This document shows, in pieces, positions 1 through 7,127 of a DNA stretch of 38,542 bases. Numbering within the stretch: position 1 is the first letter of the stretch; each line of letters begins with the position of its first letter. The position numbers and the translations under genes were made by a program. Source of the DNA: Amycolatopsis sacchari (GTDB taxonomy: Bacteria; Actinomycetota; Actinomycetes; Mycobacteriales; Pseudonocardiaceae); contig NZ_FORP01000040.1 of assembly GCF_900114035.1 (NCBI RefSeq), positions 1-38,542 on the forward strand, read 5' to 3'. The notes beneath the pieces were generated by a model. It worked only from the letters and a program-made list of their open reading frames with translations. It made no database searches and was not told the origin of the DNA.

Positions 1-95
1 GAACCATCACCGGCAGCAGGCATGAAAGCCATACCCGCTCCACCTGCATCCGCCGATCCTCGCGGACCGCGGACATCCCTGAAAGGTAGGGCGGC
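1..95. repeat. Left copy of 95-bp terminal inverted repeat
   Basis: Bases 1-95 are the exact reverse complement of 38448-38542; base 96 is the first mismatch. The repeat runs off the window, so its true length is unknown. Read outward on the minus strand it begins GCCGCCCTACCTTTC. The inner boundary in this copy follows ..GGTCAC, while the right copy follows ..GCTCAT, so the right copy has an ATG where this one has ACG. It could be the edge of a multicopy element or a k-mer overlap left by an assembler. Confidence 0.95.
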
Positions 96-161
96 GTGAC
101 CTCTTCGGATTCGCGGAAGTGGTCAGCACGCCGTGCTCCCCATCTGCTCCCCGCAAACGCC

Positions 162-196
162 GACGGCCCGCCGACGATGGTCGTCGACAGGCCGTC
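162..196 (-). terminator. Hairpin downstream of tRNA-Val(CAC)
   Basis: Arms GACGGCC (162-168) and GGCCGTC (190-196) enclose a second perfect stem CGACGA/TCGTCG (172-177 and 181-186). It begins about 20 bp beyond the tRNA 3' end. An A/T-rich patch lies between tRNA and hairpin, but there is no clear T-run after it, so the terminator role is inferred from position. Confidence 0.5.
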
Positions 197-216
197 TGAA
201 CAGCTAAAATAACCGG

Positions 217-288
217 TGGGCGATACTGGGATCGAACCAGTGACCTCTTCGGTGTGAACGAAGCGCTCTCCCGCTGAGCTAATCGCCC
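217..288 (-). tRNA. tRNA-Val (anticodon CAC)
   Basis: The minus strand folds as a full cloverleaf of 72 nt. The acceptor stem is GGGCGAT/ATCGCCC with discriminator A, the anticodon stem is CTTCG/CGAAG around loop TTCACAC, which gives anticodon CAC, and the T-loop is TTCGATC. CCA is not encoded. It is nearly identical to the tRNA-Val(GAC) at 1388-1459 apart from the anticodon arm and acceptor stem. It lies apart from the other tRNA cluster and on the opposite strand. Confidence 0.97.
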
Positions 289-307
289 CCGTGCGGTACG
301 AGAAGGA

Positions 308-338
308 ACTCTAGCGCACCCCGGATCGGCTCTGGCAA
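308..338 (-). promoter_or_regulatory. Probable promoter of tRNA-Val(CAC)
   Basis: On the minus strand TTGCCA (333-338) is followed by a 19-bp spacer and TAGAGT (308-313), about 20 bp before the tRNA 5' end. This resembles a housekeeping -35/-10 pair, though the spacer is slightly long. The 289-677 gap (389 bp) holds this promoter, the palindrome at 432-460 and the leader of ssgB; I see no gene in it. Confidence 0.4.
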
Positions 339-431
339 ACGGGTGGTCTTTAGGGGCCAACCCTGCGCGCACGAGCGGGTACGGAGCGAACAACCGAGTG
401 GTGGCAAGCACTGTGTTCGCCCGGTCGCTGC

Positions 432-460
432 CCGTGTCACCTGCAACGTTGGTGACACGG
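432..460. promoter_or_regulatory. 10-bp-arm palindrome upstream of ssgB
   Basis: CCGTGTCACC (432-441) and GGTGACACGG (451-460) are perfect inverted arms around a 9-nt spacer. It sits about 218 bp before the ssgB start, in the gap between the divergent tRNA-Val and ssgB. There is no T-tract, so an operator for a dimeric regulator is more likely than a terminator. The cognate protein is unknown. Confidence 0.5.
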
Positions 461-677
461 CGCTGTCGTCCGGCAGGGAAACCGAGCAGTATGTACGCGG
501 TGGACGATCACGAGGCCGGACACCGGGCCTGCTCGGGGACGGGTGAAGATGGGCCACGCGGCCGGTGAACTCATCTGGGTGATTAAGCGTCAGACAGAGA
601 GCGATCCGGCGTGCTGGTGCGTCCCATCAGCAGTACCCCGGCCGGGCGGGCCGTGGAGGGAGACGAAAGGTAAGACC

Positions 678-1103
678 ATGCGTAACGATCACGTGACGCT
701 CCGCTCGACGGCGGTGTTCGACCTGCTGGCGCCGCGCACTCCGGCGGTGCCGGTCAAGGTGGAGCTGCGCTACGACACCCGCGACCCGTACGCGGTCGTC
801 GCCGCCTTCCGCACCGGCCGGGCCGGCTGGGTCGAATGGGTCTACGCGCGCGATCTGCTGGCCGACGGCCTGCTCGCCGAAGCGGGTGACGGCGACGTGA
901 GGATCCGCCCCTCGGTGGAGGACCCGGAGTCGGTGCTGATCGAGCTGAACTCGCCCTCGGGGCACGCCATGTTCGAGGCGTCGGCGCAGGAGCTGGCCGA
1001 CTTCCTCGACCGGACCTACGACGTGGTGCTCCCGGGCAACGAGCACCTGTGGGTCGACGTCGACGACGCGCTCACCCACCTGATCCCGAACGATATGGGC
1101 TGA
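678..1103 (+). CDS. ssgB: SsgB-like sporulation/cell-division regulator
   Basis: The 141-residue protein belongs to the SsgA-like family (SALPs), restricted to morphologically complex actinomycetes. In Streptomyces SsgB recruits FtsZ to future sporulation septa. The family core is clear: LRYDTRDPYAV near residues 33-43, then WVEWVYARDLLADGL near 56-70, then a C-terminal acidic helix. Length matches SsgB. The ATG at 678 follows a GAAAGG ribosome site; an upstream in-frame extension to 543 does not look like this family. A strong terminator follows at 1113. Sequence conservation supports SsgB itself rather than another SALP, but a tree would be needed to be certain. Confidence 0.93.
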   Translation: MRNDHVTLRSTAVFDLLAPRTPAVPVKVELRYDTRDPYAVVAAFRTGRAGWVEWVYARDLLADGLLAEAGDGDVRIRPSVEDPESVLIELNSPSGHAMFEASAQELADFLDRTYDVVLPGNEHLWVDVDDALTHLIPNDMG

Positions 1104-1112
1104 TCAGAGCCA

Positions 1113-1150
1113 CCGCGATCACAATGGGTACCCCCCTGTGATCGCGGTTT
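1113..1150 (+). terminator. Rho-independent terminator after ssgB
   Basis: CCGCGATCACA (1113-1123) and TGTGATCGCGG (1137-1147) form a perfect 11-bp stem with a 13-nt loop, followed by TTT. It starts 10 bp after the ssgB stop codon and insulates the tRNA cluster downstream. Confidence 0.85.
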
Positions 1151-1217
1151 CCGGGGTCGGATATGGTTTTGCCACACCACGACGACGGGGGCCGGGAGCT
1201 CCCGGGTCGCAGGTAAC

Positions 1218-1290
1218 GCGGACGTAGCGCAGCTGGTAGCGCATCACCTTGCCAAGGTGAGGGTCGCGGGTTCGAATCCCGTCGTCCGCT
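1218..1290 (+). tRNA. tRNA-Gly (anticodon GCC)
   Basis: Cloverleaf of 73 nt: acceptor stem GCGGACG/CGTCCGC with discriminator T, anticodon stem TCACC/GGTGA around loop TTGCCAA (anticodon GCC), T-arm GCGGG-TTCGAAT-CCCGT. First of three closely spaced tRNAs on this strand, probably one transcript. Confidence 0.97.
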
Positions 1291-1315
1291 CGGAGGAGCC
1301 CACTCGGGCCCGTAC

Positions 1316-1386
1316 GGTGGAGTGGCCGAGAGGCGAGGCAACGGCCTGCAAAGCCGTGTACACGGGTTCGAATCCCGTCTCCACCT
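1316..1386 (+). tRNA. tRNA-Cys (anticodon GCA)
   Basis: Cloverleaf of 71 nt: acceptor stem GGTGGAG/CTCCACC with discriminator T (1386), anticodon stem ACGGC/GCCGT around loop CTGCAAA (anticodon GCA). The length of 71 nt is usual for tRNA-Cys. It is only 1 nt from the following tRNA-Val, so the three genes must be processed from one precursor. Confidence 0.96.
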
Positions 1387-1387
1387 C

Positions 1388-1459
1388 GCGCGATTAGCTC
1401 AGCGGGAGAGCGCTACCTTGACACGGTAGAGGTCACTGGTTCGATCCCAGTATCGCGCA
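1388..1459 (+). tRNA. tRNA-Val (anticodon GAC)
   Basis: Cloverleaf of 72 nt: acceptor stem GCGCGAT/ATCGCGC with discriminator A, anticodon stem CTACC/GGTAG around loop TTGACAC (anticodon GAC). Its 3' end is the likely attachment site of the integrative-element remnant that begins about 160 bp downstream with a broken integrase gene pointing toward it. Confidence 0.97.
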
Positions 1460-1620
1460 CTCACTCTTTCCCCAGGTCAGTGGTCTGGCGGTGATCATGA
1501 CCGGTTCTGGCAGGTTGACTGCGGCGTTTCGAGAGGCTTCGCGTCACAGCCTGAAGCGAGCCACGGGAACCAGCCGAACAGCTTCGCCCGCTCTCCCGGC
1601 GTCAAGGCCGCGATCGACGA

Positions 1621-2087
1621 CTACCACCGCGCTTCCAGGGCTCGCAGAATCTGCTGCATGACCGGCGTCACATGATCGTAGATCCGGCTGATCCCCTTCC
1701 TCTTCTGCCCCAGCCGCGCCCGCCGCGCCACCGCGGCGACCCTCGTGGAACGTGAACCAGGGCAGGATCGCCGGAATGTGATCTTCCGAACACGGGTCAT
1801 CCGGGTTCACCCGTCCCAAGCGGGCGGCCAGAACCGCTGCCGGAAGTCTGCTCGCCGCCACGGCTTCCCCTCGGGCGTGCACACCACGAACGGATGCCGG
1901 TGACTGTCCAGCAGCTCCTCGTACAGCACCGCGATACTCGGAGGCAGTGGAACCCACCGCGTTCCCGCCGGGGTTTTCGTCCGCCCCTTCTTCCCTCGAC
2001 GTGGGTGGTGACGGTGAGCGTCAGGGGGCCGAGGCGAAGCACGCGTACGCGGCGGTGCGGCAGGCCGATCCAGGGTGGCAGCGACAA
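1621..2087 (-). pseudogene. Tyrosine recombinase (AICE/phage-type integrase), C-terminal remnant
   Basis: Three minus-strand frames together read as the C-terminal half of an actinobacterial tyrosine recombinase. The order is VPLPPSIAVLYEELLDSH (about 1900-1950), ILPWFTFHEGR carrying the H-x-x-R box (about 1740-1775), then RLGQKRKGISRIYDHVTP with the catalytic tyrosine and a terminal LRALEARW ending at 1621. An out-of-frame deletion joins HEGR directly to the VARRARLG stretch, and there is a stop at 1807-1809. The N-terminal core-binding domain is gone. Position next to the tRNA-Val 3' end is typical of AICE integration. It cannot make an active enzyme as read. Confidence 0.8.
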
Positions 2088-2299
2088 CGGCCCTTGAAGG
2101 CCCCGTCCAGCTCCGTCAGCTCAAGATCCGGGGCCTGGGAAAGCAAGTCAACGGCCATCTCCAGGAGGCGACGGCCCACGACGAGGTCATCCACGGCGCG
2201 CTCGTCGTTGTGCTGGTGCCGGAGGAGGTCCGCGGTTGCCGCCTCGATGGCGTGGTCGAGGCGGGTATCGAGGTCGGTGCGGTGGTGAGCGTCGTTCAC
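2021..2299 (-). CDS. Small hypothetical protein downstream of GntR gene
   Basis: A GTG start lies 6 bp after the GntR stop, so the pair probably forms one transcript. The 92-residue product has an acidic, helical N-terminal two-thirds (through LTELDGAF, about residue 67) and a Cys-rich, less natural-looking tail. The tail overlaps the integrase remnant in another frame, so the original C-terminus may have been lost. I do not recognise the family; small proteins after GntR regulators are common in AICEs. Confidence 0.45.
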   Translation of the reverse strand: MNDAHHRTDLDTRLDHAIEAATADLLRHQHNDERAVDDLVVGRRLLEMAVDLLSQAPDLELTELDGAFKGRCRCHPGSACRTAAYACFASAP

Positions 2300-2305
2300 G
2301 GTGGT

Positions 2306-2536
2306 TCAGACGTCTTCTGCGGCGGTAGTGGGACGCGGCCAGTGCTGTCGGTCGGCGACATACGTCCCCTTGGAGCGCACGGTGATCATCAGGCCACGAA
2401 AGCGCAGGAGCCGAGTGGCGTGACGGGCTGTACCCAGCGAAACGCCGTATTCCTGCGCCAGCCGACGTTCTGACGGCAACGGCGTGTTCGGGGCCAGGTC
2501 ACCGGACTCCATGCGGGAGGCCAGATGCCTGGCCAT
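2306..2536 (-). CDS. GntR-family DNA-binding protein, short
   Basis: The 76 residues are almost entirely the GntR winged helix-turn-helix: SGDLAPNTPLPSERRLAQEY, then VSLGTARHATRLLRFRGL and the wing VRSKGTYVA. There is no effector domain. AICEs usually encode such small GntR regulators (KorSA/TraR type) that repress replication and transfer. The reading frame extends upstream with the family-like residues YEE before the ATG but without an obvious start, so the first turn of helix 1 may be mis-started or lost. No transfer genes remain nearby for it to control. Confidence 0.7.
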   Translation of the reverse strand: MARHLASRMESGDLAPNTPLPSERRLAQEYGVSLGTARHATRLLRFRGLMITVRSKGTYVADRQHWPRPTTAAEDV

Positions 2537-2813
2537 CTCCTCGTACGGGGTCGCGGCTCGGCCAGGACCAACCGGGCGGCAGGCTGGTTCGGTTGGGGCG
2601 CAGAGGATGCGTGACCTGAGCAGCCCGTTCCTTCTCGACGCGAGCGATGAGGACGGCCACCGGCACGCGCTCGCGGCGAATACGGCGCTCCGCTAGCCAG
2701 CGGCGCGTCAGCCACCCCAGCCAGATCAGGAGCCATGGTCCGAAGTAGACGCAGGCGACCAGTGAACTGCGGGCTGAAGCCAAGACCTGGGTGGAGATCG
2801 CCGAGGTGTTCAC
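2499..2813 (-). CDS. Possible small membrane protein of the element
   Basis: A GTG-started frame of 104 codons contains one convincing transmembrane stretch, VACVYFGPWLLIWLGWL (about residues 20-36), followed by a basic region (RRWLAERRIRRER). It resembles the small membrane proteins found beside GntR genes in conjugative actinobacterial elements. It overlaps the GntR gene and, antisense, the 5' end of the XRE-type gene at 2791, so its ends are doubtful and it may be degraded. Confidence 0.3.
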   Translation of the reverse strand: MNTSAISTQVLASARSSLVACVYFGPWLLIWLGWLTRRWLAERRIRRERVPVAVLIARVEKERAAQVTHPLRPNRTSLPPGWSWPSRDPVRGDGQASGLPHGVR

Positions 2814-3213
2814 CCATCGCTACCACGTCAACATGCGCACGGCGTTGCGGCTGGTGCGGGGCTGGAGTCAGCGCGACGCCGCCGATCGATGGAACGAACG
2901 TTGGCCTGCCGACCCGAAGACGTTCAAGAACTTCTCCTACTGGGAGCTCTGGCCCGCCGAAACCGGGCACGCGCCCTCGCTCGAGGTGTTGGGGAGACTG
3001 GCGGAACTGTATGAGTGCCGGGTGGCCGACTTGGTTAACGACATCGGCGACCATCGACCGGCTGACAGCGCGTTCCGACAGCACCAGCAACTGGCCGCGC
3101 TGGAGAAGCCGGACGCCGAACACGCTCGACGTCAGCGCGCCGCCGCATCTCATCGGCAGGCAGCCTCTCCGTCTCCACGATCCCGCGAATCTGCCCGCAC
3201 TCGCCGCACGTAG
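2791..3213 (+). CDS. XRE-type helix-turn-helix protein, probably 5'-truncated
   Basis: The N-terminal 75 residues match a common actinobacterial regulator family: TALRLVRGWSQRDAADRWNE, then DPKTFKNFSYWELWPAETG and APSLEVLGRLAELYECRVAD (XRE-type HTH and its recognition helix). Homology extends upstream of the GTG at 2791 (ELRAEAKTWVEIAEVF) to a stop near 2748, so the normal start seems to be missing. The last 50 residues are low-complexity and overlap the gene at 3035 on the other strand. Probably element cargo that is no longer fully functional. Confidence 0.55.
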   Translation: MEIAEVFTHRYHVNMRTALRLVRGWSQRDAADRWNERWPADPKTFKNFSYWELWPAETGHAPSLEVLGRLAELYECRVADLVNDIGDHRPADSAFRQHQQLAALEKPDAEHARRQRAAASHRQAASPSPRSRESARTRRT

Positions 3214-3622
3214 CCGTCATCCCGGTCCACCGCTCGTTCGAGCGATGCTGAGTCCTCTCCACAATGTGCCCGCAGGTGGACACCAACCGCCACATGTCCA
3301 AGTCTTCCGGCCGTGGCTTCGAGCCGCTGCGTGGAATCGCCCGCGTTCTCTCATGAGCAGCCGGATCGACCGGCGGTGGCGGACAGCAGTAGCCGCAGAG
3401 CATCATCCGTGAGTTGCCCACTGACCAGCGGTGCGAACGGCAGTCACCGTGCTGGGCCCGGTATTCCGCGTCGGCGACGTCGTAGTCAGCGCGCTGCTCA
3501 GCGGTCATCTTGATCGGCGGCACCCCGGCCCCCAGCCGTCGTTGATCGGGTGTCCGCATCCCCGGCATGCGATACCGGCAGCGACTTGGTCCCGGGTCAG
3601 ATAGGTCCCGTTCTGTGTCCAC
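3035..3622 (-). CDS. Uncharacterised protein with two zinc-type motifs
   Basis: No function is known. Two likely metal sites are visible: a first with C-x2-H (CRSH) and CGYCC about 15 residues later, and a second with CGH followed by CGEC in the segment ending CGECGQI. Between them is a Pro-rich linker. Such proteins are recurrent, unannotated cargo of actinobacterial AICEs. The start is uncertain: GTG at 3622, ATGs near 3568 and 3559, or ATG at 3508 directly before AEQRADYDVADAEYR, where conserved sequence begins. It is the outermost recognisable piece of the integrated element on this side. Confidence 0.55.
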   Translation of the reverse strand: MDTERDLSDPGPSRCRYRMPGMRTPDQRRLGAGVPPIKMTAEQRADYDVADAEYRAQHGDCRSHRWSVGNSRMMLCGYCCPPPPVDPAAHERTRAIPRSGSKPRPEDLDMWRLVSTCGHIVERTQHRSNERWTGMTATCGECGQIRGIVETERLPADEMRRRADVERVRRPASPARPVAGAVGTRCQPVDGRRCR

Positions 3623-3818
3623 TCCTGTTGACGCGTCTCGAACCGGAACTACGGCTACCCCGCCAACCTCTCACCCGTGGGAGCCGCGGGAGGACCGAGC
3701 CGACGAGCGATAGCCCCCGGTGTCCGGCCGATCGCGACTACCCGACCCTGGCGGGTTATCGGGAGAACCTGGCGTGATACCGGTGGTGAGCCTGGCGCCG
3801 CAGCCGCATCGTGGAGAC

Positions 3819-4724
3819 ATGTCACAACAGATCAAGTTCGAGGACGCCGCGCCCGCGACGACCGGCACGATCGCGGTCTTCGGCGCGACGGGGCGACAGG
3901 GCGGGGCGGTGGTCGACGCGCTGCTGGACCACAAGGCCACGGTGCGGGCCCTGGTCCGCGACCCGCGGTCCGACCGGGCTCGGGCGCTGGCCGCCCGCGG
4001 CGTCGAGCTGGCGGCCATCCGGACCGACGACCCGGCATCGCTGGCCGCCGCGCTGACGGCGGTCGAGGCGTTCTACTTCATGACCCCGGAGGCGAGCAAC
4101 CTCGAAGAGGTCGAGACGGAGATCCGCATCGGTACCGCGCTCGTCGACGCGGCGGTCGAGGCACGCGTCCCGCACGTCGTGTTCAACTCGGTCTTCGGCG
4201 CGGACCGGGAGCGGGGTGTGCCGCACCACGACTCGAAGCACTGGATTGAGGAGTACCTGAGGAAGTCCGGCCTCAGGGCCACGATGGTTCGCCCGACCCC
4301 CTTCATGGAGGAGATGGCACCGAGCCTGGAGCACGGGGAGATCGTGCTGAGGCTGCCGCTGCCGGAGGACGTCCCCCTGAAGATGATCTCGGTCAGGGAC
4401 GTCGGCCGGGTCGCCGCCGCGCTCCTGCTCGACACCGCGGAGACACCCGGCGAAGCCGTCGAGCTGGTTGGCGACGAGCTGACGGGCCCTCAGATCGCCG
4501 CGGCGTTCGGCGCGCGCGCCGGGCTCCCGGCACGGTACGAGGCTCTCCCGTTGAGCGTGCTTCCCAGCGAACTCGACAGGGCGATGTTCCGCCAGTTCGC
4601 GAAGGCGGGGGAACACCCGTCGGATCTCGGGGCGGTGCGGGCGATCGAGCCGGCCACCCTCGACCTGACCGGGTGGATCCGGTCGACCGGCTGGGCCACG
4701 CCCGCCGGTCCCGGCCACAAATGA
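3819..4724 (+). CDS. NmrA-type NAD(P)-binding oxidoreductase
   Basis: Atypical short-chain dehydrogenase of 301 residues. The nucleotide-binding loop is GATGRQGG (residues 22-29), followed by NmrA-type sequence (TVRALVRDP, VPHVVFNSV). The YxxxK pair of classical SDRs is absent, as usual for NmrA/HSCARG proteins, which sense or use NAD(P)H. The ATG at 3819 is preceded by GGAG at a good distance; an upstream frame extension is not conserved-looking. It is followed 34 bp later by a quinone-oxidoreductase-like gene on the same strand, probably co-transcribed. Substrate unknown. Confidence 0.85.
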   Translation: MSQQIKFEDAAPATTGTIAVFGATGRQGGAVVDALLDHKATVRALVRDPRSDRARALAARGVELAAIRTDDPASLAAALTAVEAFYFMTPEASNLEEVETEIRIGTALVDAAVEARVPHVVFNSVFGADRERGVPHHDSKHWIEEYLRKSGLRATMVRPTPFMEEMAPSLEHGEIVLRLPLPEDVPLKMISVRDVGRVAAALLLDTAETPGEAVELVGDELTGPQIAAAFGARAGLPARYEALPLSVLPSELDRAMFRQFAKAGEHPSDLGAVRAIEPATLDLTGWIRSTGWATPAGPGHK

Positions 4725-4758
4725 TTTTTCACCTAGAGCGACGAGCACTGGAGCAGAC

Positions 4759-5658
4759 ATGAAGGCGATCACCTACACCGAGTTCGGCGGCCCGGAAGTC
4801 CTTCGCCTCGAAGAGGTCGACGATCCGCACGCCGGACCCGGGCAGGTGCGGCTGAAGGTCGTGGCGGCAGGGGTCAACCCGCTCGACTCCAAGATCCGCA
4901 ACGGGTGGCGGCCGCAGCTGGCGCCGCGGTTCCCGGTGATCCCCGGCGTGGAGGCGGCCGGCGTCGTCGACGAGGTCGGCGCAGGCGTGACCGGCGTCGC
5001 GGTGGGTGACGAGGTCCTGGGCTGGACCGTCACCGGCGCGTACGCCGAGCACGCGCTGGCCGTCGACTTCGGCCCGAAGCCCGCGGACCTCGACTGGGAC
5101 CTCGCCGCCGCACTACCCGTCGCCGTCGAAACCTCCGTCCGCGTGCTCGACGCCCTCGGCGTCGGGGAAGGCGACACGCTGCTGCTCCACGGAGCCGCGG
5201 GTGTGACCGGCGCCGTCGGTGTTCAGCTCGCGGTCACCCGCGGCGCCACGGTCATCGGCACCGCCTCCCCCGGCAACCACGACTACCTGCGTTCGCTGGG
5301 CGCGATCCCGGTCGCCTACGGCGCCGGCCTCGCCGACCGGGTCCGCGAGGCCGCACCGGAGGGAATCGACGCCGTGTACGACGCCGCGGGGGCGGGCGAC
5401 CTGGAGGTGTCGATCGACCTGCTTGGCGGCACCGACCGGATCATCACCATCGCCGATCAGAAGGCCGCCGAGCTCGGCGTCACCTTCTCCGGACCCGGCG
5501 CCCCGTTCGGTTCCCGCCTCGGCGAGTACACCCGCCTCGCAGCCGACGGCAAGCTCACGGTGCGCATCGCGCAGAGCCTTCCGCTGGAGGACGCCGCGAA
5601 GGCGCAGGAGCTGAGCGCGAGCGGTCACGCCGCCGGGAAGCTCGTCCTGCGGCCGTAG
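4759..5658 (+). CDS. NADP-dependent MDR-family oxidoreductase (quinone reductase-like)
   Basis: Medium-chain dehydrogenase/reductase of 299 residues: GroES-like N-terminal domain (GPEVLRLEEVDDP, VVAAGVNPLDSKIRNG) and Rossmann domain with HGAAGVTGAVGVQLA around residue 144. No catalytic- or structural-zinc cysteine set is visible, so it is of the zinc-independent quinone oxidoreductase/enone reductase type. It is slightly short for the family (usually 305-330). GGAG lies 9 bp before the ATG. Pairing with the preceding NmrA-type gene suggests a role in handling quinones or reactive carbonyls, which is inference. Confidence 0.88.
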   Translation: MKAITYTEFGGPEVLRLEEVDDPHAGPGQVRLKVVAAGVNPLDSKIRNGWRPQLAPRFPVIPGVEAAGVVDEVGAGVTGVAVGDEVLGWTVTGAYAEHALAVDFGPKPADLDWDLAAALPVAVETSVRVLDALGVGEGDTLLLHGAAGVTGAVGVQLAVTRGATVIGTASPGNHDYLRSLGAIPVAYGAGLADRVREAAPEGIDAVYDAAGAGDLEVSIDLLGGTDRIITIADQKAAELGVTFSGPGAPFGSRLGEYTRLAADGKLTVRIAQSLPLEDAAKAQELSASGHAAGKLVLRP

Positions 5659-5659
5659 G

Positions 5660-5845
5660 TCAGCGCCCCAGCTGCCGCGGCAGCTGACCACCAAGTCGTC
5701 CTGCAGCGCCAGCACGTCGTCCACGTGCCGGCGGGCCAGGCCGATGTCGTCGCCGAACCGCCGCATGGGCCGCTGCGGCGGCGAGGGTGGCCGAGGCGAG
5801 CCGCGACTCGACGAACTCGCGGAACGATACGCGGGGTGCCGTCAT
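5660..5845 (-). pseudogene. Frameshifted remnant of a small gene
   Basis: An ATG at 5845 opens MTAPRVSFREFVESRLA, which looks like real coding sequence. The continuation that looks natural (MRRFGDDIGLARRHVDDVLALQ) lies in a second frame, and the end (QLPRQLG) returns to the first. Two compensating frameshifts would restore a protein of about 62 residues. I do not recognise the family. The rest of the 5659-5938 gap shows nothing else. Confidence 0.3.
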
Positions 5846-5938
5846 CGAAAGCGGCTCCGGTGAGGCACTGGCGCGGGAAGCCCAATTCCCCCTGGGCGAC
5901 TGTACGCGGCGAACACGAGCGCGGTGACGTGGTGCCCG

Positions 5939-6337
5939 TCAAGCGATGTCAACGGAGCGACTCGAGTCGCGGTCATAAGACGCGCGAGCATCGGCGATGT
6001 CGGAGATGTGGCTGCTGCTCCACGCGATGAGCGGGGCCGCGGCTTGGAGCAAGCTGGAACCCAGAGGCGTGAGCCGATAGCTGACGCGGGGCGGCATCAG
6101 CTCGTGGACGGTGCGGATGATGACGCCGTCGCGCTCGAGACGACGCAGGCTGACGGTGAGCATGCGTTGAGTAACGCCGCTCACAACGCGCTTGAGCTCA
6201 TTGAAGCGACGAGGACCGCCACCGAGATTGGAAATGATGTAAAGGGACCATTTGTCGGTTATGAGGTCCAAGGCCTCGCGCACGTCACATGTCTCGGCGC
6301 CGGCGGGGCTGTGAGCAGCACTCACGGTTACCTCCAT
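5939..6337 (-). CDS. HxlR-family transcriptional regulator
   Basis: Winged-helix regulator of 132 residues with the HxlR hallmarks: CDVREALDLITDKWSLYI near the N-terminus, then GGPRRFNELKRVVSGVTQRML (recognition helix) and LRRLERDGVI (wing). HxlR proteins often sense electrophiles or quinones and control a divergent oxidoreductase. Here the divergent gene at 6444 is an NAD(P)H-binding reductase-like protein. Start taken as ATG 6337, just after a palindrome; an ATG at 6364 is possible. The N-terminal Cys preceding the winged helix (ETCDVREAL) is the usual redox-sensing position in the family. Confidence 0.88.
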   Translation of the reverse strand: MEVTVSAAHSPAGAETCDVREALDLITDKWSLYIISNLGGGPRRFNELKRVVSGVTQRMLTVSLRRLERDGVIIRTVHELMPPRVSYRLTPLGSSLLQAAAPLIAWSSSHISDIADARASYDRDSSRSVDIA

Positions 6338-6343
6338 GATACC

Positions 6344-6361
6344 AGGCACACGAATGTGCCT
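6344..6361. promoter_or_regulatory. Candidate HxlR operator between divergent genes
   Basis: AGGCACA (6344-6350) and TGTGCCT (6355-6361) are perfect 7-bp arms with a CGAA spacer, 6 bp from the hxlR start. A pair of direct repeats GTTCAAG at 6395-6401 and 6405-6411 lies in the same gap and would place TTGAAC boxes near the hxlR promoter. Autoregulation and control of the 6444 gene are inferred from position. Confidence 0.5.
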
Positions 6362-6443
6362 CATTGACCTCGTACCGAACCCAACCCCACGATAGTTCAA
6401 GTTGGTTCAAGGCGGTTGTCGCCACGGAAAGTCTGAGGCAACG

Positions 6444-7079
6444 ATGAAAATAACCGTGTTCGGCGTGGGGTTTGTCGGCAGCGCTCTCGTCCGCGAACTG
6501 AACTCGCGCCGGCATGAGGTGATCGCCGTTTCGCGGCATCCCGGCACGGACGTTCCGAGCGGAGTGGTCGCAGTCTCCGGAAGCGTGCACGATCGCGGCT
6601 TCCTCCAAGAGGTTACCGCCGGCGCGAACGTGCTGGTGTCGGCACTTCCGGCCTGCACCGGCAGCAACGCGCTCGATGTGAGTTCGGCGGTGTTGCTAAG
6701 CGCCGCCGAAGCAGTCGGCGCGCGGCTCGGAGTCGTCGGTGGTTCGGCAGTGCTACCGCTGGTCGAGGGTGGTCCACCCCAGGCCGGCACACCGGGATTT
6801 CCGGCCTGGCTCATCCCCCGCGCCCAGGCGCATCAGCGGACCCTCGACCTCCTCAGGTCGGCACCGGAACACCTCGATTGGTTCTATCTCGTTCCCGCGG
6901 CGGAATTCGGGCCGCATCAGCCCGGGGTCCGAACCGGTCTCTATCGCACGAGTTCCACCGCGCAGGTCACCGATGAGGACGGGCGATCGACACTCGGCGT
7001 GGAAGATTATGCGATCGCCTTCGCCGATGAGATCGACTCCCCGAAAACTCATCGCACCTGGCTCGCTGTCGGCTACTGA
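6444..7079 (+). CDS. NAD(P)H-binding reductase-like protein
   Basis: 211 residues, atypical SDR of the NAD(P)H-binding (YwnB/BLVRB-like) type. The nucleotide loop is FGVGFVGSALV (residues 5-15), the strand-end motif is SALPAC, and the segment VVGGSAVLPL matches the family's G-G-S-G-type turn. GAGG precedes the ATG by about 7 bp. It is transcribed away from the HxlR gene and starts a co-directional run with the NmrA-like and SDR genes at 7128 and 8122. Family members reduce flavins, azo dyes or quinones; the substrate here is unknown. Confidence 0.8.
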   Translation: MKITVFGVGFVGSALVRELNSRRHEVIAVSRHPGTDVPSGVVAVSGSVHDRGFLQEVTAGANVLVSALPACTGSNALDVSSAVLLSAAEAVGARLGVVGGSAVLPLVEGGPPQAGTPGFPAWLIPRAQAHQRTLDLLRSAPEHLDWFYLVPAAEFGPHQPGVRTGLYRTSSTAQVTDEDGRSTLGVEDYAIAFADEIDSPKTHRTWLAVGY

Positions 7080-7127
7080 TGATCCTCGTCAAAACCGTAT
7101 GTTAAATTGATTCACGAAGGACTTATT

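Noticed and set aside
133..152. Tandem TGCTCCCC pair near the left end as an attachment or integrase-linked site
   Set aside because: Only two 8-bp copies, and no matching copy found at the other side of the element.
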